Source: Nostoc piscinale CENA21
GTDB taxonomy: Bacteria; Cyanobacteriota; Cyanobacteriia; Cyanobacteriales; Nostocaceae
Assembly (NCBI RefSeq): GCF_001298445.1
Contig: NZ_CP012036.1
Span: 4,025,860 to 4,089,859 of the forward strand
DNA length: 64,000 nt
Direction of reading: 5' to 3'
Shown here: positions 45,674-55,041 of the stretch, one piece after another
How the letters are laid out: each line of letters opens with the position of its first letter
Position numbering within the stretch: position 1 is the stretch's first letter
The notes under the pieces: model-generated
Database searches by the model: none
Told to the model about the DNA's origin: nothing
What the model saw: only the letters and a program-made list of their open reading frames with translations
Program-made: the position numbers and the translations under genes

Positions 45674-46245
45674 AATCCCTGCCCTGTAATGATCCCCAAC
45701 ATATCCGTCTTTCTTCGGTATACCGCACAGCCAGCTAGATGTAACTAAGCCTTAATACTTCTTGACTGCAAATATTAATTCTTTACTCTGTCATCGTAGA
45801 GATTTTTATAATTTTTTGCCTATACACCCAAAGAAGGAAAAATAAAGTATTCAGACAGGCACAGAATTAGATTACGATACAATTTTATACTGTTAAATTG
45901 CTGATGTTGTTTGGCGAGATCGCTACTCAACAAAAACTCCTAACATTCCAACAAAATCAATAAGTCAATAGCAATAAATATTAATAATTGAAGAAAAGTA
46001 AATATATCCCTAAATCTCACATCTGACCAAAAACAAATTACAAATGACAACCTTAAATATTTAACTTGATTTGTATCAAATTATTTACATAAATATCTTG
46101 GCAATTAACAATGACACAGATATCTTTATGTATAGAGATGTTGCAGACAAGACTGGGAAACAAGCTAGGCGCTAATTTCCTTCTAAACTAGAAAAACGGT
46201 GTCTGCAAAATTTATTACTAAATCTGTTTGTGTCGGGGGTGGGTC
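45674..46245. other. 572-bp AT-rich intergenic region
   Basis: It separates the divergent ligase (minus) and phosphoribulokinase-like (plus) genes. I see no gene-like frame, clear repeat or RNA. Confidence 0.5.
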
Positions 46246-47184
46246 ATGAGCCGTCCAATAATTCTTGGGATTGTGGGTGATAGTGCTGCGGGAAAAACAA
46301 CACTAACTAGAGGTATCGCTCAAGTACTAGGGCCAGAAAATGTCACGCTGATTTGTACAGATGATTACCACCGTTATGATCGCAAACAACGTGCTGAAAT
46401 TGGCATTACAGCTTTACACCCAGACTGCAACCATTTAGATATTATGCAGCAGCACCTGTCTTTACTCCGCACAGGACAGCCAATTCTCAAACCTGTGTAT
46501 AGCCACAAAACAGGTACTTTTGAACCACCCCTATACATTAAGCCGAATAAATTTGTAATTATAGAAGGCTTACTGGGCTATTCTACCCGTGCCGCCCGCG
46601 ATTGTTATGATGTTAAAGTTTATCTTGCGCCTCCCGAACCCATACGCGCCAAGTGGAAAGTTAAACGGGACACGCAAAAACGCGGCTACACTCCCGAACA
46701 AGTATTAGCAGAATTAGAAAAACGCGAACCAGACTCAGAACAATTTATTCGTCCCCAACGCCAATGGTCAGATATAGTAGTGAGTTTTTATCCACCTAAC
46801 GGTGAAGAGGATGAAACCAATGGCCATCTCAATGTGCGGTTAGTGCTGCGTCCTACTATTCCCCATCCAGATTTCACACCGATTATCAACTTGACCAGTG
46901 GTGATGCTGGTTCAGCCATTCGTTTGGGACTAGACCGCGATATGAATAAACCAGTGGATGTGTTAGAAGTGGATGGTCACGCGACTTTAGAGCAGGTGAA
47001 TAAACTAGAACATATCATCTGTTCGGATATGCCCCATTTACATAGTGTATGCGATCGCGAAAGTAATCCTGAGCTTGGCAAAATTGCTGGTACAACTGGC
47101 GAAACCTTACAAAGCTATCCCTTGGCTTTGACCCAGTTAATTATTACTTATCACATGCTGAAGGCGACGCAAATGTATCAGTAG
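46246..47184 (+). CDS. Phosphoribulokinase/uridine kinase family protein (PRK paralogue)
   Basis: The 312-residue protein has the PRK fold: P-loop GIVGDSAAGKTTLTRGIAQ (about residues 11-18), TDDYHRYDRKQRAEIGITAL (substrate-binding Asp and Arg), and VIIEGLLGYSTRAARDCYDV (Walker B-like). It differs from the Calvin-cycle PRK I would expect in a cyanobacterium: P-loop Ala instead of Gly/Cys, no N-terminal regulatory Cys, and a distinct C-terminus. I therefore call it a paralogue; the substrate is unknown. ATG at 46246 chosen over an upstream in-frame codon at 46228. Confidence 0.82.
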   Translation: MSRPIILGIVGDSAAGKTTLTRGIAQVLGPENVTLICTDDYHRYDRKQRAEIGITALHPDCNHLDIMQQHLSLLRTGQPILKPVYSHKTGTFEPPLYIKPNKFVIIEGLLGYSTRAARDCYDVKVYLAPPEPIRAKWKVKRDTQKRGYTPEQVLAELEKREPDSEQFIRPQRQWSDIVVSFYPPNGEEDETNGHLNVRLVLRPTIPHPDFTPIINLTSGDAGSAIRLGLDRDMNKPVDVLEVDGHATLEQVNKLEHIICSDMPHLHSVCDRESNPELGKIAGTTGETLQSYPLALTQLIITYHMLKATQMYQ

Positions 47185-47559
47185 GTTTAGCATAGGGTAA
47201 AGGGGTGTAAGGGTGTAGGTCTGCAAAACCCTTACACTCTTTTACATAGACACCCAGTTTCAGTTGACCCAATTAACCATCCTCAAATATTGACTGTGTA
47301 GCCATTTCTAATCCCCATCAAGATTGATATTTATTTTTTTCTGGAATTCTACTTGCGAGTGAAGTATCTATTACTTAGTTAGTGCATGAATTGTAGGTGT
47401 AAGACCTAGTTCTTACTGGTTGTAGTACCTACTATTTAGGCTGAGATACTTATTGCTAAGTAATCAAAAGCACATTATACATAAACTTGGGTCAAAACTA
47501 CCACCATAGATAAAACTCTAAATTAATTTCTAAGTACGAGCATCTGAGGCGGGTAAACT
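47185..47559. other. 375-bp intergenic region
   Basis: It begins with a GGGTGTAAGGGTGTAG-type repeat and its approximate inverse (47205-47265), related to the tail of the ACTTACGCACAAAG repeats. The rest is AT-rich leader of the TPR gene. No gene-like frame. Confidence 0.5.
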
Positions 47560-48270
47560 ATGAATGGTAACTCATTTCTAACTTCTGGCGATCAGCAAAA
47601 TAACTGTTGTCAATATGTTGTAAATAATACATTTAATTCGCCAAGTCATGAGGCTAAAGGTAGTGGACAATCTGCTGTCAAAGAAAGTTATCTACGCGCT
47701 TGTGCTTTGAAATCAGCGAAACAAGGAAATTATACTCAAGCGATCGCCTTATTAAATGAATTAATTCGTCGTTATCCCCACAACGCTGCTGATTACAACA
47801 ATCGTGGGTTAATTTATTTTCAAAGCGGTGAAAAGCAAAAAGCTTTTTGTGACTACAATACAGCCCTAAATTTAAATCCCAATTTAGCAAGTGCTTATAA
47901 CAATCGCGCTAATTACTATGCAGCTTGTGGAGAATTAGCCGCAGCTTTGGCTGATTACGACCAAGCAATTGATTTGAATCCTAGTTATGTGCGAGCTTGG
48001 ATTAACCGGGCTATTACTTTCCGCGATTTAGACCAGTATGAAGAAGCAATTGAGAATTTGGAAATTGCACTGTTGTTTGGTCAGTTAGAAGCGCATATTT
48101 GGGCAGAACGTGGCCGGACTTATCATCTGTGGGGTGATTGGAATTGTGCGATCGCTGATTATCGTCGTGCTATGGCACAACTATCTACAAACCAGAATAG
48201 CAATGTTTCAGCTTATCGTTTGCGCTTACAAATCGAAACTTGGTTAAATGAGCTACTATCGCAAAAGTAG
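47560..48270 (+). CDS. Tetratricopeptide repeat (TPR) protein
   Basis: The 236-residue soluble protein consists of about five TPR units, for example YTQAIALLNELIRRYPHNAA, YNNRGLIYFQSGEKQKAFCD, YNNRANYYAACGELAAALAD and AWINRAITFRDLDQYEEAIE. TPRs mediate protein-protein contacts. The N-terminal 45 residues or so are Asn/Ser-rich and less ordered. No partner can be named; it is convergent with the hybrid kinase gene at 48301. Confidence 0.9.
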   Translation: MNGNSFLTSGDQQNNCCQYVVNNTFNSPSHEAKGSGQSAVKESYLRACALKSAKQGNYTQAIALLNELIRRYPHNAADYNNRGLIYFQSGEKQKAFCDYNTALNLNPNLASAYNNRANYYAACGELAAALADYDQAIDLNPSYVRAWINRAITFRDLDQYEEAIENLEIALLFGQLEAHIWAERGRTYHLWGDWNCAIADYRRAMAQLSTNQNSNVSAYRLRLQIETWLNELLSQK

Positions 48271-48300
48271 GGAGTGAGGAGTAGAAAAAGTCCACAAACA

Positions 48301-51300
48301 CTAACTTTTTGCTTGTTGATGGTGCAGTAAAGCCTGATTAATATGATGCAGTAAATCTTCCATTGAGATGGAACGGGGTAAAATTTCTGTAGCGATCGCC
48401 CTGAGAGATTGATCTAAATTATCTCGGTTGCTATGTTTGTGAGGCTTGATTTCTGCTGGAAAATTCCCTTGTTCACGCTGAGAACGTTGATCAAGTACTA
48501 AAATCGGCGGTAAATTAACCGTCGCAGCTTTTAATGCTTTTAATGTTTTTAACACATCCTGGTGAATTGGTGATTCTCCCAAGCAAATCAGCAACAAGTC
48601 AACACTGTTGTGGCGAATTTGTTGGTTAACTTCTGCCCAACAGCGCCCAATAGCGGCTTTTAAACCGGCTGTCTGCAAATACTGAATTAAAGCTTGAAAC
48701 CACTCTGAACCTCTTTCGCTCGTCACATGATTAGTAGCAGCATTTTTCAGAGTGCGATCATGTCTCACCTGTTTGCGCCTGATTTGGGGTAAATCATGGA
48801 GTGTTGTCAAATCCACTACTAAAATACTTGGTGGACAGCAAATACCAGAGGCAATTTGTAATACTGACAACAAAGGATCAACTTTGTCTGCGCGACTGTG
48901 ATTGGTTTTCCCAAAGGGTGTTAAGCAGGGAAATACAGACAGTCCAGGTATCTGGGAAGCCGCCAAACTAGTAGCCACATCACAAGTCACCAATGGGAGA
49001 GCGAGTAAACGCGGGTGCTGTGTTAATTGTTGTAAATAACTTTGGGCTAAGGAACCTTCAATATCTAATAAGATGACATCAAATTGCCAAACCCTAGCTA
49101 AGAGTTCTGCTTGATCTAGGTTATCCACTTCTATCACCCGATGCTCACGCAATGAGGGGTGGGGGTTAATCGATGTTAATTCGGGATTAACTAATCTGAG
49201 AATTCGCAATGGTTGATTTTTGGTAATTGTGGGACTTTTACCAACCGCAGCAGATGTAATTGTGGGTTCGGCACACAATTTGTCTAACAGTGGTGCTAAA
49301 GCTTGATTTTCTACAGGTAAGCTCAAGAAACCATCTGCTTGGTTGGCAAATGCTTGCTCTTTTTCTGCCCCTGTGGCAGTGATAATGATGGGGATGTGTC
49401 TTGTGGCTACGTCAGATTTGATCAATGTCAGCACATCCCACCCAGAAAGTAATGGTAATAAAGGATTTAAAAATATCGCTTGTGGTTGTAAGCGTCGGGC
49501 TTTTTCGACGGCTTCTGTTCCTGAACGGGCAATAACGACTCGATAACCCAAACCTTTGAGTTTTTCTGCTAAATCTTCTATATATCGAGCCACCGCTTCG
49601 ACTATCAGCACTAATCTTTGGGAGCAACCAGGGAGATGTTGATTACTGTTACCTGGGGAAGTAACAGCAAGGGGAACTTTCTGCACACCCAGATTTTGCT
49701 GGGTTCTATCTTCTGGATTGCTAATCTCAGGATCAGTAAAACCTGTGCTTGGGGGGCTGGGTGGTAATAAGAGTGTAAATTGACTACCTTTGCCTTCTTG
49801 AGACAAAAAGCTGACATCGCCGCCATGCAAGCGGGCTAAAGCTCTGGTTAACACCAGTCCTAAACCAGTTCCTTCAAATTGTCTGGTGAGGGGATTTTCC
49901 AGTTGTTGAAATTTTTGAAAAATTAAATGTTGCTGGTGTTCGGGGATACCTATGCCTGTATCCCAAATTGTAAAAGCAATCCAGCCTTCCCAGCGATTGA
50001 CGCGCAAACCTATTTCGCCGGATGTTTCGGTGAATTTAAAAGCGTTGGAAAGCAAATGTACTAACATTTGGCGCAAGCGCAATTCATCCGCCACCATCTG
50101 CTCTAAGCCTTGTTCAATGGCTAAGGTAAATTTTGGTACTGGGGGGCTGATATGGGCCTGGCTACTGGAGACTGTTTTGCTGCTTTGAGTATGGATTGCT
50201 GTGACTTCGGCGAGGGCGCGATCGCACACAGCCTGTATATTCACTGGTGCGAGGGTTAATTCCATCTGCCCAGTTTCCATCCGAGTCAAGTCTAAAATGT
50301 CGTTGACCACACTCATTAAGTGACGACCGCTTTGATGAATGAGTCCAGCATAACGGGCTTGTCGTTCGTTTAATTCCCCTAATTGTTGGTCTACCAGTAA
50401 CCGTGATAATCCTAAAACTGCCGTCAGGGGTGTTTTCAGTTCGTGACTAATACAAGCTAAAAATTCATCTTTTAACCGATTCAATTGAATCAAGTCGGCA
50501 TTTTTAGCGGCGAGTTCTTTACATAATTGTTGCTGTTCGGTGACATCAGTGCCTAAAACCAACCACAAATGATGATGATTTTCGGCGGCTGGTTCTTCTA
50601 AAACTCGTAAATCTGGGCTATCTAAGGGTATTTTGGCAAATTGCCAGATGCGTTCTTGACCGTTTTGTTCTTCGACAACACAGGTGCAAGTCCCCATTTG
50701 GCTATCTAAAAAGCAGCGATTAAAAGCGGGTGAAGTTGCTGACGATGCTGATAGGAAACTGTTATGGGGTAAGGCTTCATGCTTCAACGCCCAAGTATGT
50801 TCTACAGAATTAAACTTGAATTGTGATAATGCGCTATCTTCACCAGATGGAACTTTCACCGCTGTTTGACTGACATACTCTGGTTGTTTAGTCAAGGCTG
50901 GAGACAGGATATGTACTACTTGTCGCCGTACATCTTCGGGATCTTTTAAACCTCCCAACTGTTGCCACCAAGCTGGGTTTTGGGTGACGATTTCCCCTGT
51001 ACTGGTTTGCAGCATCAATGGCCAAGGCAGTTGTTCGAGTAACTTGATTAGGGGTTTGTGGCGCAATGGCTGAAATGAATGAGTTTTGCGCGATCGCCAG
51101 TGAGTTTTGACTTTAGAACTGGCGGTGTCTGGAGTTTCTCTGAATACCTGACCAACCGAATTCAATAAATTAGCGGATGTTTTGCCTGCTTTTTCCTGGG
51201 CTAATAATCGCAATAAACGACTGCTATTTAACAGCCCTAAAAACTTGCCTTCGCCATCAACCAATGTCCAATTCACATTGTGGCTAGATGAGGCTGAATA

Positions 51301-51621
51301 GTAACGCAAAAACTGCACAAATTGTTCAACGCGATCGCTGGCTGCGAATATTTGTAATGGCTCAAAAATGCTGTCCTTCCAGAGGATTAAGGGCTGTTGC
51401 AGCAAATCCAAATATTCTGCTTCTGGAGATTCGATCAGCAGTTTTTGGGTTAACTGGACGGATTTTAGCAATCCGATTGGTTCTTGGAGTTGATTAACTA
51501 CTACTAGGCGATCGCACTGTTCTTGCTCAAAAACTTCCAAAGCCGCTACTAACGTACTTATTTCACCACATTTAGGTACGGTTGCTAGAAAGTTATAAAG
51601 CGGGTACTGTAGCATTGACAT
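48301..51621 (-). CDS. Hybrid sensor histidine kinase with degenerate receiver domains
   Basis: The 1106-residue soluble protein has a CBS-like N-terminal pair (about 10-145; LVVVNQLQEPIGLLKSVQLT and TLVDGEGKFLGLLNSSRLLR) and a PAS-like region (about 190-370). HisKA carries the phosphoacceptor His 393 in FLACISHELKTPLTAVLG, and the ATPase domain has NAFKFTET, WDTGIGIPEH and GTGLGLVLTR. A receiver-like domain at about 668-785 (RLVLIVEAVARYIEDLAEKL) has QPQAIFLNPLLP, so Asn 719 replaces the phosphorylated Asp and the acidic pair is missing. A second receiver-like stretch (FDVILLDIEGSL) and a third diverged one follow. The start is divergent from kaiA, 650 bases away. Confidence 0.88.
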   Translation of the reverse strand: MSMLQYPLYNFLATVPKCGEISTLVAALEVFEQEQCDRLVVVNQLQEPIGLLKSVQLTQKLLIESPEAEYLDLLQQPLILWKDSIFEPLQIFAASDRVEQFVQFLRYYSASSSHNVNWTLVDGEGKFLGLLNSSRLLRLLAQEKAGKTSANLLNSVGQVFRETPDTASSKVKTHWRSRKTHSFQPLRHKPLIKLLEQLPWPLMLQTSTGEIVTQNPAWWQQLGGLKDPEDVRRQVVHILSPALTKQPEYVSQTAVKVPSGEDSALSQFKFNSVEHTWALKHEALPHNSFLSASSATSPAFNRCFLDSQMGTCTCVVEEQNGQERIWQFAKIPLDSPDLRVLEEPAAENHHHLWLVLGTDVTEQQQLCKELAAKNADLIQLNRLKDEFLACISHELKTPLTAVLGLSRLLVDQQLGELNERQARYAGLIHQSGRHLMSVVNDILDLTRMETGQMELTLAPVNIQAVCDRALAEVTAIHTQSSKTVSSSQAHISPPVPKFTLAIEQGLEQMVADELRLRQMLVHLLSNAFKFTETSGEIGLRVNRWEGWIAFTIWDTGIGIPEHQQHLIFQKFQQLENPLTRQFEGTGLGLVLTRALARLHGGDVSFLSQEGKGSQFTLLLPPSPPSTGFTDPEISNPEDRTQQNLGVQKVPLAVTSPGNSNQHLPGCSQRLVLIVEAVARYIEDLAEKLKGLGYRVVIARSGTEAVEKARRLQPQAIFLNPLLPLLSGWDVLTLIKSDVATRHIPIIITATGAEKEQAFANQADGFLSLPVENQALAPLLDKLCAEPTITSAAVGKSPTITKNQPLRILRLVNPELTSINPHPSLREHRVIEVDNLDQAELLARVWQFDVILLDIEGSLAQSYLQQLTQHPRLLALPLVTCDVATSLAASQIPGLSVFPCLTPFGKTNHSRADKVDPLLSVLQIASGICCPPSILVVDLTTLHDLPQIRRKQVRHDRTLKNAATNHVTSERGSEWFQALIQYLQTAGLKAAIGRCWAEVNQQIRHNSVDLLLICLGESPIHQDVLKTLKALKAATVNLPPILVLDQRSQREQGNFPAEIKPHKHSNRDNLDQSLRAIATEILPRSISMEDLLHHINQALLHHQQAKS

Positions 51622-52273
51622 AAGGCTTTGGGGTTAATCCTTCCTCTAGCAGCGTTGAGCTTGAACGTTGGCGATCGGATAAATAGTGTTCGCGCTGACA
51701 ATAACATCTTCATCAACAAACTCATTTCCCCAATTCTTGTTTGAGCCTTAAGACCATTGCCGTGGTAAATTTAATTGTTCCAGCCCTGCCTTGCTGGTTG
51801 ACTTTGCCTTTGCCACTTTATAACTTTGGGGAAATAACCTGAAAGTGTTTTACTTGTGTTGTCACTTTTGATCAAGAGTGACAGCTAAAACAATTATGGC
51901 TCTCAAGACTCGCTTTAGAACCTTGAGGAATTATAATGATTTAGAATGCGAGCCGACTTTAAGTTAGTTTAAGTATCCTATCAAGGGGTGAAATCAAAAA
52001 ATCTACATTCTGATAGATATACATATGCGAATCTCAATCAACTAATGTATCCTCTATAACGAACACCTCATCTGCCGCTCAATAAATCTTCCTGCTTACT
52101 TGTTTTCTATGGTCTTTGAGCCACTATAGAAATTTGTTTATCTAGAGCGGTAATTGAGAATTGACTAACAACTTAACTAAATTATTAGTCAGGTTCTCTC
52201 AAGTTTCCCTCAAACTTTGTTCAACTTAACCAAATGTGGTTGGAGTGATTCAGCAAGATGTTTAAATATATAA
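51622..52273. other. 652-bp divergent region between the hybrid kinase and kaiA
   Basis: It must hold promoters for both the kinase (minus) and the kai operon (plus). I see no complete open frame, tRNA or strong hairpin. It is somewhat AT-rich near the kaiA side. Confidence 0.5.
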
Positions 52274-52855
52274 ATGCTACTACCTATACTATTTTTCCAA
52301 GCAAATGTTAAAAAAATTTTAGATAACCTAGTTCAGCTAGGTACCCAATTACCATTTAACCCAACAAACGGGTACTTCTTTCAGCCTAGTTCTGCTCAAT
52401 TTAGCACATCTACTCTGGTGTCTGCCACCACAGCTAGACTTTACTCCTTACTAAATTGGTGGCCAGCGAATCTTAATCAAAATTTTATAGACAAATATTT
52501 TTACGTGTTTGCGTGCCAGCAGCAAAAACCACAACAGGTTTTTCAGCAAATGACTCAAGTAGATCAGCGGGTATTGTTACAACAAATTAAATCTGATTAT
52601 CGCCAGATTCTTATAGATTACTTTACTACAGACAAAACCTTGAAAGAAAAAATTGATAAATTCATCAACACAGTGTTTTGTGCTAATATTCCTGTGCCTC
52701 AAATCATAGAAATTCACATGGAACTCATTGATGAGTTTTCTAAACAGCTAAAATTAGAAGGAAGGAGTGATGAGACATTACTTGATTACCGTTTGACTCT
52801 TATAGATATCTTAGCCCACCTATGTGAAGCTTATAGATGTGCAATTTCTAAATAG
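52274..52855 (+). CDS. kaiA: Circadian clock protein KaiA (with upstream in-frame extension)
   Basis: Residues about 93-193 are the KaiA C-terminal dimer and KaiC-binding domain: DYRQILIDYFTTDKTLKEKI, IPQIIEIH-like VPQIIEIHMELIDEFSKQLK, LDYRLTLIDILAHLCEAYR. KaiA stimulates KaiC autophosphorylation. Nostoc-type KaiA is about 102 residues, and the internal ATG at 52550 (MTQVDQRVLLQQ) would give 101. The frame, however, is open for 92 more codons upstream (MLLPILFFQANVKKILDNLV on), too long to be chance in AT-rich DNA, and may be a diverged N-terminal domain. A seven-A run there (52310-52316) is intact. Neither start has a strong ribosome site. First gene of kaiABC. Confidence 0.9.
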   Translation: MLLPILFFQANVKKILDNLVQLGTQLPFNPTNGYFFQPSSAQFSTSTLVSATTARLYSLLNWWPANLNQNFIDKYFYVFACQQQKPQQVFQQMTQVDQRVLLQQIKSDYRQILIDYFTTDKTLKEKIDKFINTVFCANIPVPQIIEIHMELIDEFSKQLKLEGRSDETLLDYRLTLIDILAHLCEAYRCAISK

Positions 52856-52973
52856 GACATCACAACCCTCAGCAAATATATCAGCAACAGTCACCAACCC
52901 TAAAAACTATGTATTTTCCTAAAATCAATCACTAAATTTAGATTTTAGTTTTTATGTTTAAGTTCATCTTTTT

Positions 52974-53300
52974 ATGAATAAAGCCAGAAAAACTTATGTT
53001 CTCAAACTTTATGTTGCTGGGAACACGCCTAACTCAGTCCGGGCATTAAAAACACTCAAAAATATATTAGAGCAGGAGTTTCAAGGTGTTTATGCACTCA
53101 AAGTCATCGACGTAATGAAAAATCCCCAACTAGCTGAAGAAGATAAAATCTTAGCGACACCAACATTATCAAAAATTTTACCGCCTCCTGTTCGGAAAAT
53201 TATAGGTGATCTTTCAGATCGAGAAAGAGTATTAATTGGATTAGATTTATTGTATGAAGAACTAAGTGAAGAAGACTGGGAAGAATCCCAAAACCTTTAA
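52974..53300 (+). CDS. kaiB: Circadian clock protein KaiB
   Basis: The 108-residue protein is KaiB: TYVLKLYVAGNTPNSVRALK, LKVIDVMKNPQLAEEDKILA, TPTLSKILPPPVRKIIGDLS, ending in an acidic tail. It is a fold-switching, thioredoxin-like protein that binds KaiC in the evening phase and sequesters KaiA. Second gene of the operon, 118 bases after kaiA and 77 before kaiC. Confidence 0.98.
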   Translation: MNKARKTYVLKLYVAGNTPNSVRALKTLKNILEQEFQGVYALKVIDVMKNPQLAEEDKILATPTLSKILPPPVRKIIGDLSDRERVLIGLDLLYEELSEEDWEESQNL

Positions 53301-53377
53301 TTTAAATTTTTTTGCAGATAAATTAGTACCTTTAGTAAGAGAAAAACTGGGTTAAAAACCCTATTTATGATCAGGCA

Positions 53378-54937
53378 ATGAGTGAAAACGAGCAAAAAGA
53401 GCAGAACCCAACACCAATTGGTGGTGTAGAAAAAATTCGGACAATGATCGAGGGCTTTGACGATATTAGTCATGGTGGTTTACCAGTAGGTAGAACTACC
53501 TTAGTCAGTGGCACCTCCGGTACAGGTAAAACCTTATTATCCCTTCAGTTTTTATATAACGGCATTACTTATTTTGATGAGCCGGGCGTATTTGTGACCT
53601 TTGAAGAATCGCCCAGCGACATTATCAAAAATGCTCATATTTTTGGTTGGAACTTACAACGCTTAATTGATGAAGGTAAGTTATTTATTCTCGATGCTTC
53701 GCCAGATCCAGAAGGTCAAGATATTGTCGGTAATTTTGACCTTTCGGCATTAATTGAGCGATTACAATATGCCATTCGGAAATATAAAGCCAAACGTGTA
53801 TCTATTGATTCGATTACTGCCGTATTTCAACAATATGAAGCAGTGGGAGTCGTCAGACGCGAAATTTTTCGCTTGGTGGCCCGGCTAAAACAATTGAATG
53901 TTACTACCATCATTACCACTGAACGAAGTGAAGAATATGGCCCTGTGGCTTCTTTTGGGGTTGAGGAATTTGTTTCGGATAACGTGGTAATTGTGCGGAA
54001 TGTATTAGAAGGAGAACGTCGGCGACGGACGACGGAAATCCTCAAGTTACGGGGTACAACCCACATGAAAGGTGAGTATCCTTTTACTATTACTAATGCT
54101 GGAGTCAACATCTTTCCTCTGGGCGCAATGCGCTTGACTCAAAGGTCTTCTAATGTCCGCGTTTCATCTGGTGTCAAAACACTTGATGAAATGTGTGGTG
54201 GTGGTTTCTTTAAAGATTCGATTATTTTAGCCACAGGAGCTACTGGTACTGGGAAAACACTACTTGTAAGTAAATTTTTACAAAATGGTTGTGTTAACAG
54301 TGAACGCGCCATTTTATTTGCTTATGAAGAATCACGCGCTCAACTGTCACGCAATGCTTCTTCTTGGGGTATTGATTTTGAAGAATTAGAACATCAAGGG
54401 TTACTCAAAATCATTTGTACTTATCCTGAATCAACTGGTTTAGAAGATCACCTACAAATTATTAAGTCAGAAATTGCTAATTTTAAACCAGCAAGAATTG
54501 CCATTGATTCACTTTCAGCCTTAGCCAGAGGTGTAAGTAATAACGCTTTTCGTCAGTTTGTGATTGGTGTAACTGGTTATGCCAAGCAAGAAGAAATCAC
54601 TGGTTTTTTCACCAATACAACTGACCAATTTATGGGTTCTCATTCTATTACTGACTCACATATTTCCACAATTACTGACACAATTTTGATGTTGCAGTAC
54701 GTAGAAATTCGTGGGGAAATGTCGCGGGCAATTAACGTGTTTAAAATGCGAGGTTCCTGGCACGATAAAGGAATTCGTGAGTATAATATTACGGCTGACG
54801 GCCCAGAAATTAAAGATTCTTTCAGGAATTACGAACGGATTGTGAGTGGTGCGCCTACCCGCGTTAGCATCGACGAAAAGGCAGAACTTTCTCGCATAGT
54901 CAGAAGTTTTGAAGACAAAAGGAGTACAGATTCCTAA
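53378..54937 (+). CDS. kaiC: Circadian clock protein kinase KaiC
   Basis: The 519-residue protein has the two RecA-like halves of KaiC. CI: Walker A SGTSGTGKTLL (about 44-54) and catalytic Glu pair in FVTFEESPS (76-77). CII: Walker A GATGTGKTLL (287-296), FAYEESRAQ, and the phosphorylation pair Ser 430-Thr 431 in TDSHISTITDTILMLQ. The C-terminal tail (SRIVRSFEDKRSTDS) carries the KaiA-binding segment. The ATPase and autokinase drive the roughly 24-hour oscillator. Intact, full length. Last gene of kaiABC; a 22-base direct repeat follows at once. Confidence 0.98.
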   Translation: MSENEQKEQNPTPIGGVEKIRTMIEGFDDISHGGLPVGRTTLVSGTSGTGKTLLSLQFLYNGITYFDEPGVFVTFEESPSDIIKNAHIFGWNLQRLIDEGKLFILDASPDPEGQDIVGNFDLSALIERLQYAIRKYKAKRVSIDSITAVFQQYEAVGVVRREIFRLVARLKQLNVTTIITTERSEEYGPVASFGVEEFVSDNVVIVRNVLEGERRRRTTEILKLRGTTHMKGEYPFTITNAGVNIFPLGAMRLTQRSSNVRVSSGVKTLDEMCGGGFFKDSIILATGATGTGKTLLVSKFLQNGCVNSERAILFAYEESRAQLSRNASSWGIDFEELEHQGLLKIICTYPESTGLEDHLQIIKSEIANFKPARIAIDSLSALARGVSNNAFRQFVIGVTGYAKQEEITGFFTNTTDQFMGSHSITDSHISTITDTILMLQYVEIRGEMSRAINVFKMRGSWHDKGIREYNITADGPEIKDSFRNYERIVSGAPTRVSIDEKAELSRIVRSFEDKRSTDS

Positions 54938-54987
54938 ATTTGGTATCGTGCTATATTCCTTCTTCAATTTAGTATCGTGCTATATTC
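54937..54987 (+). promoter_or_regulatory. 22-base direct repeat between kaiC and the TolC gene
   Basis: AATTTGGTATCGTGCTATATTC (54937-54958) recurs with one mismatch at 54966-54987, a 29-base period. Each copy contains the -10-like TATATT. It lies immediately after the kaiC stop and about 55 bases before the start of the outer-membrane protein gene. It may be tandem operators or a duplicated promoter. Confidence 0.45.
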
Positions 54988-55041
54988 TGTGGTGAAGAAA
55001 AGGTTTCTGCCGCTAGATTGATTTTCGTGTGAGGGGATGCG

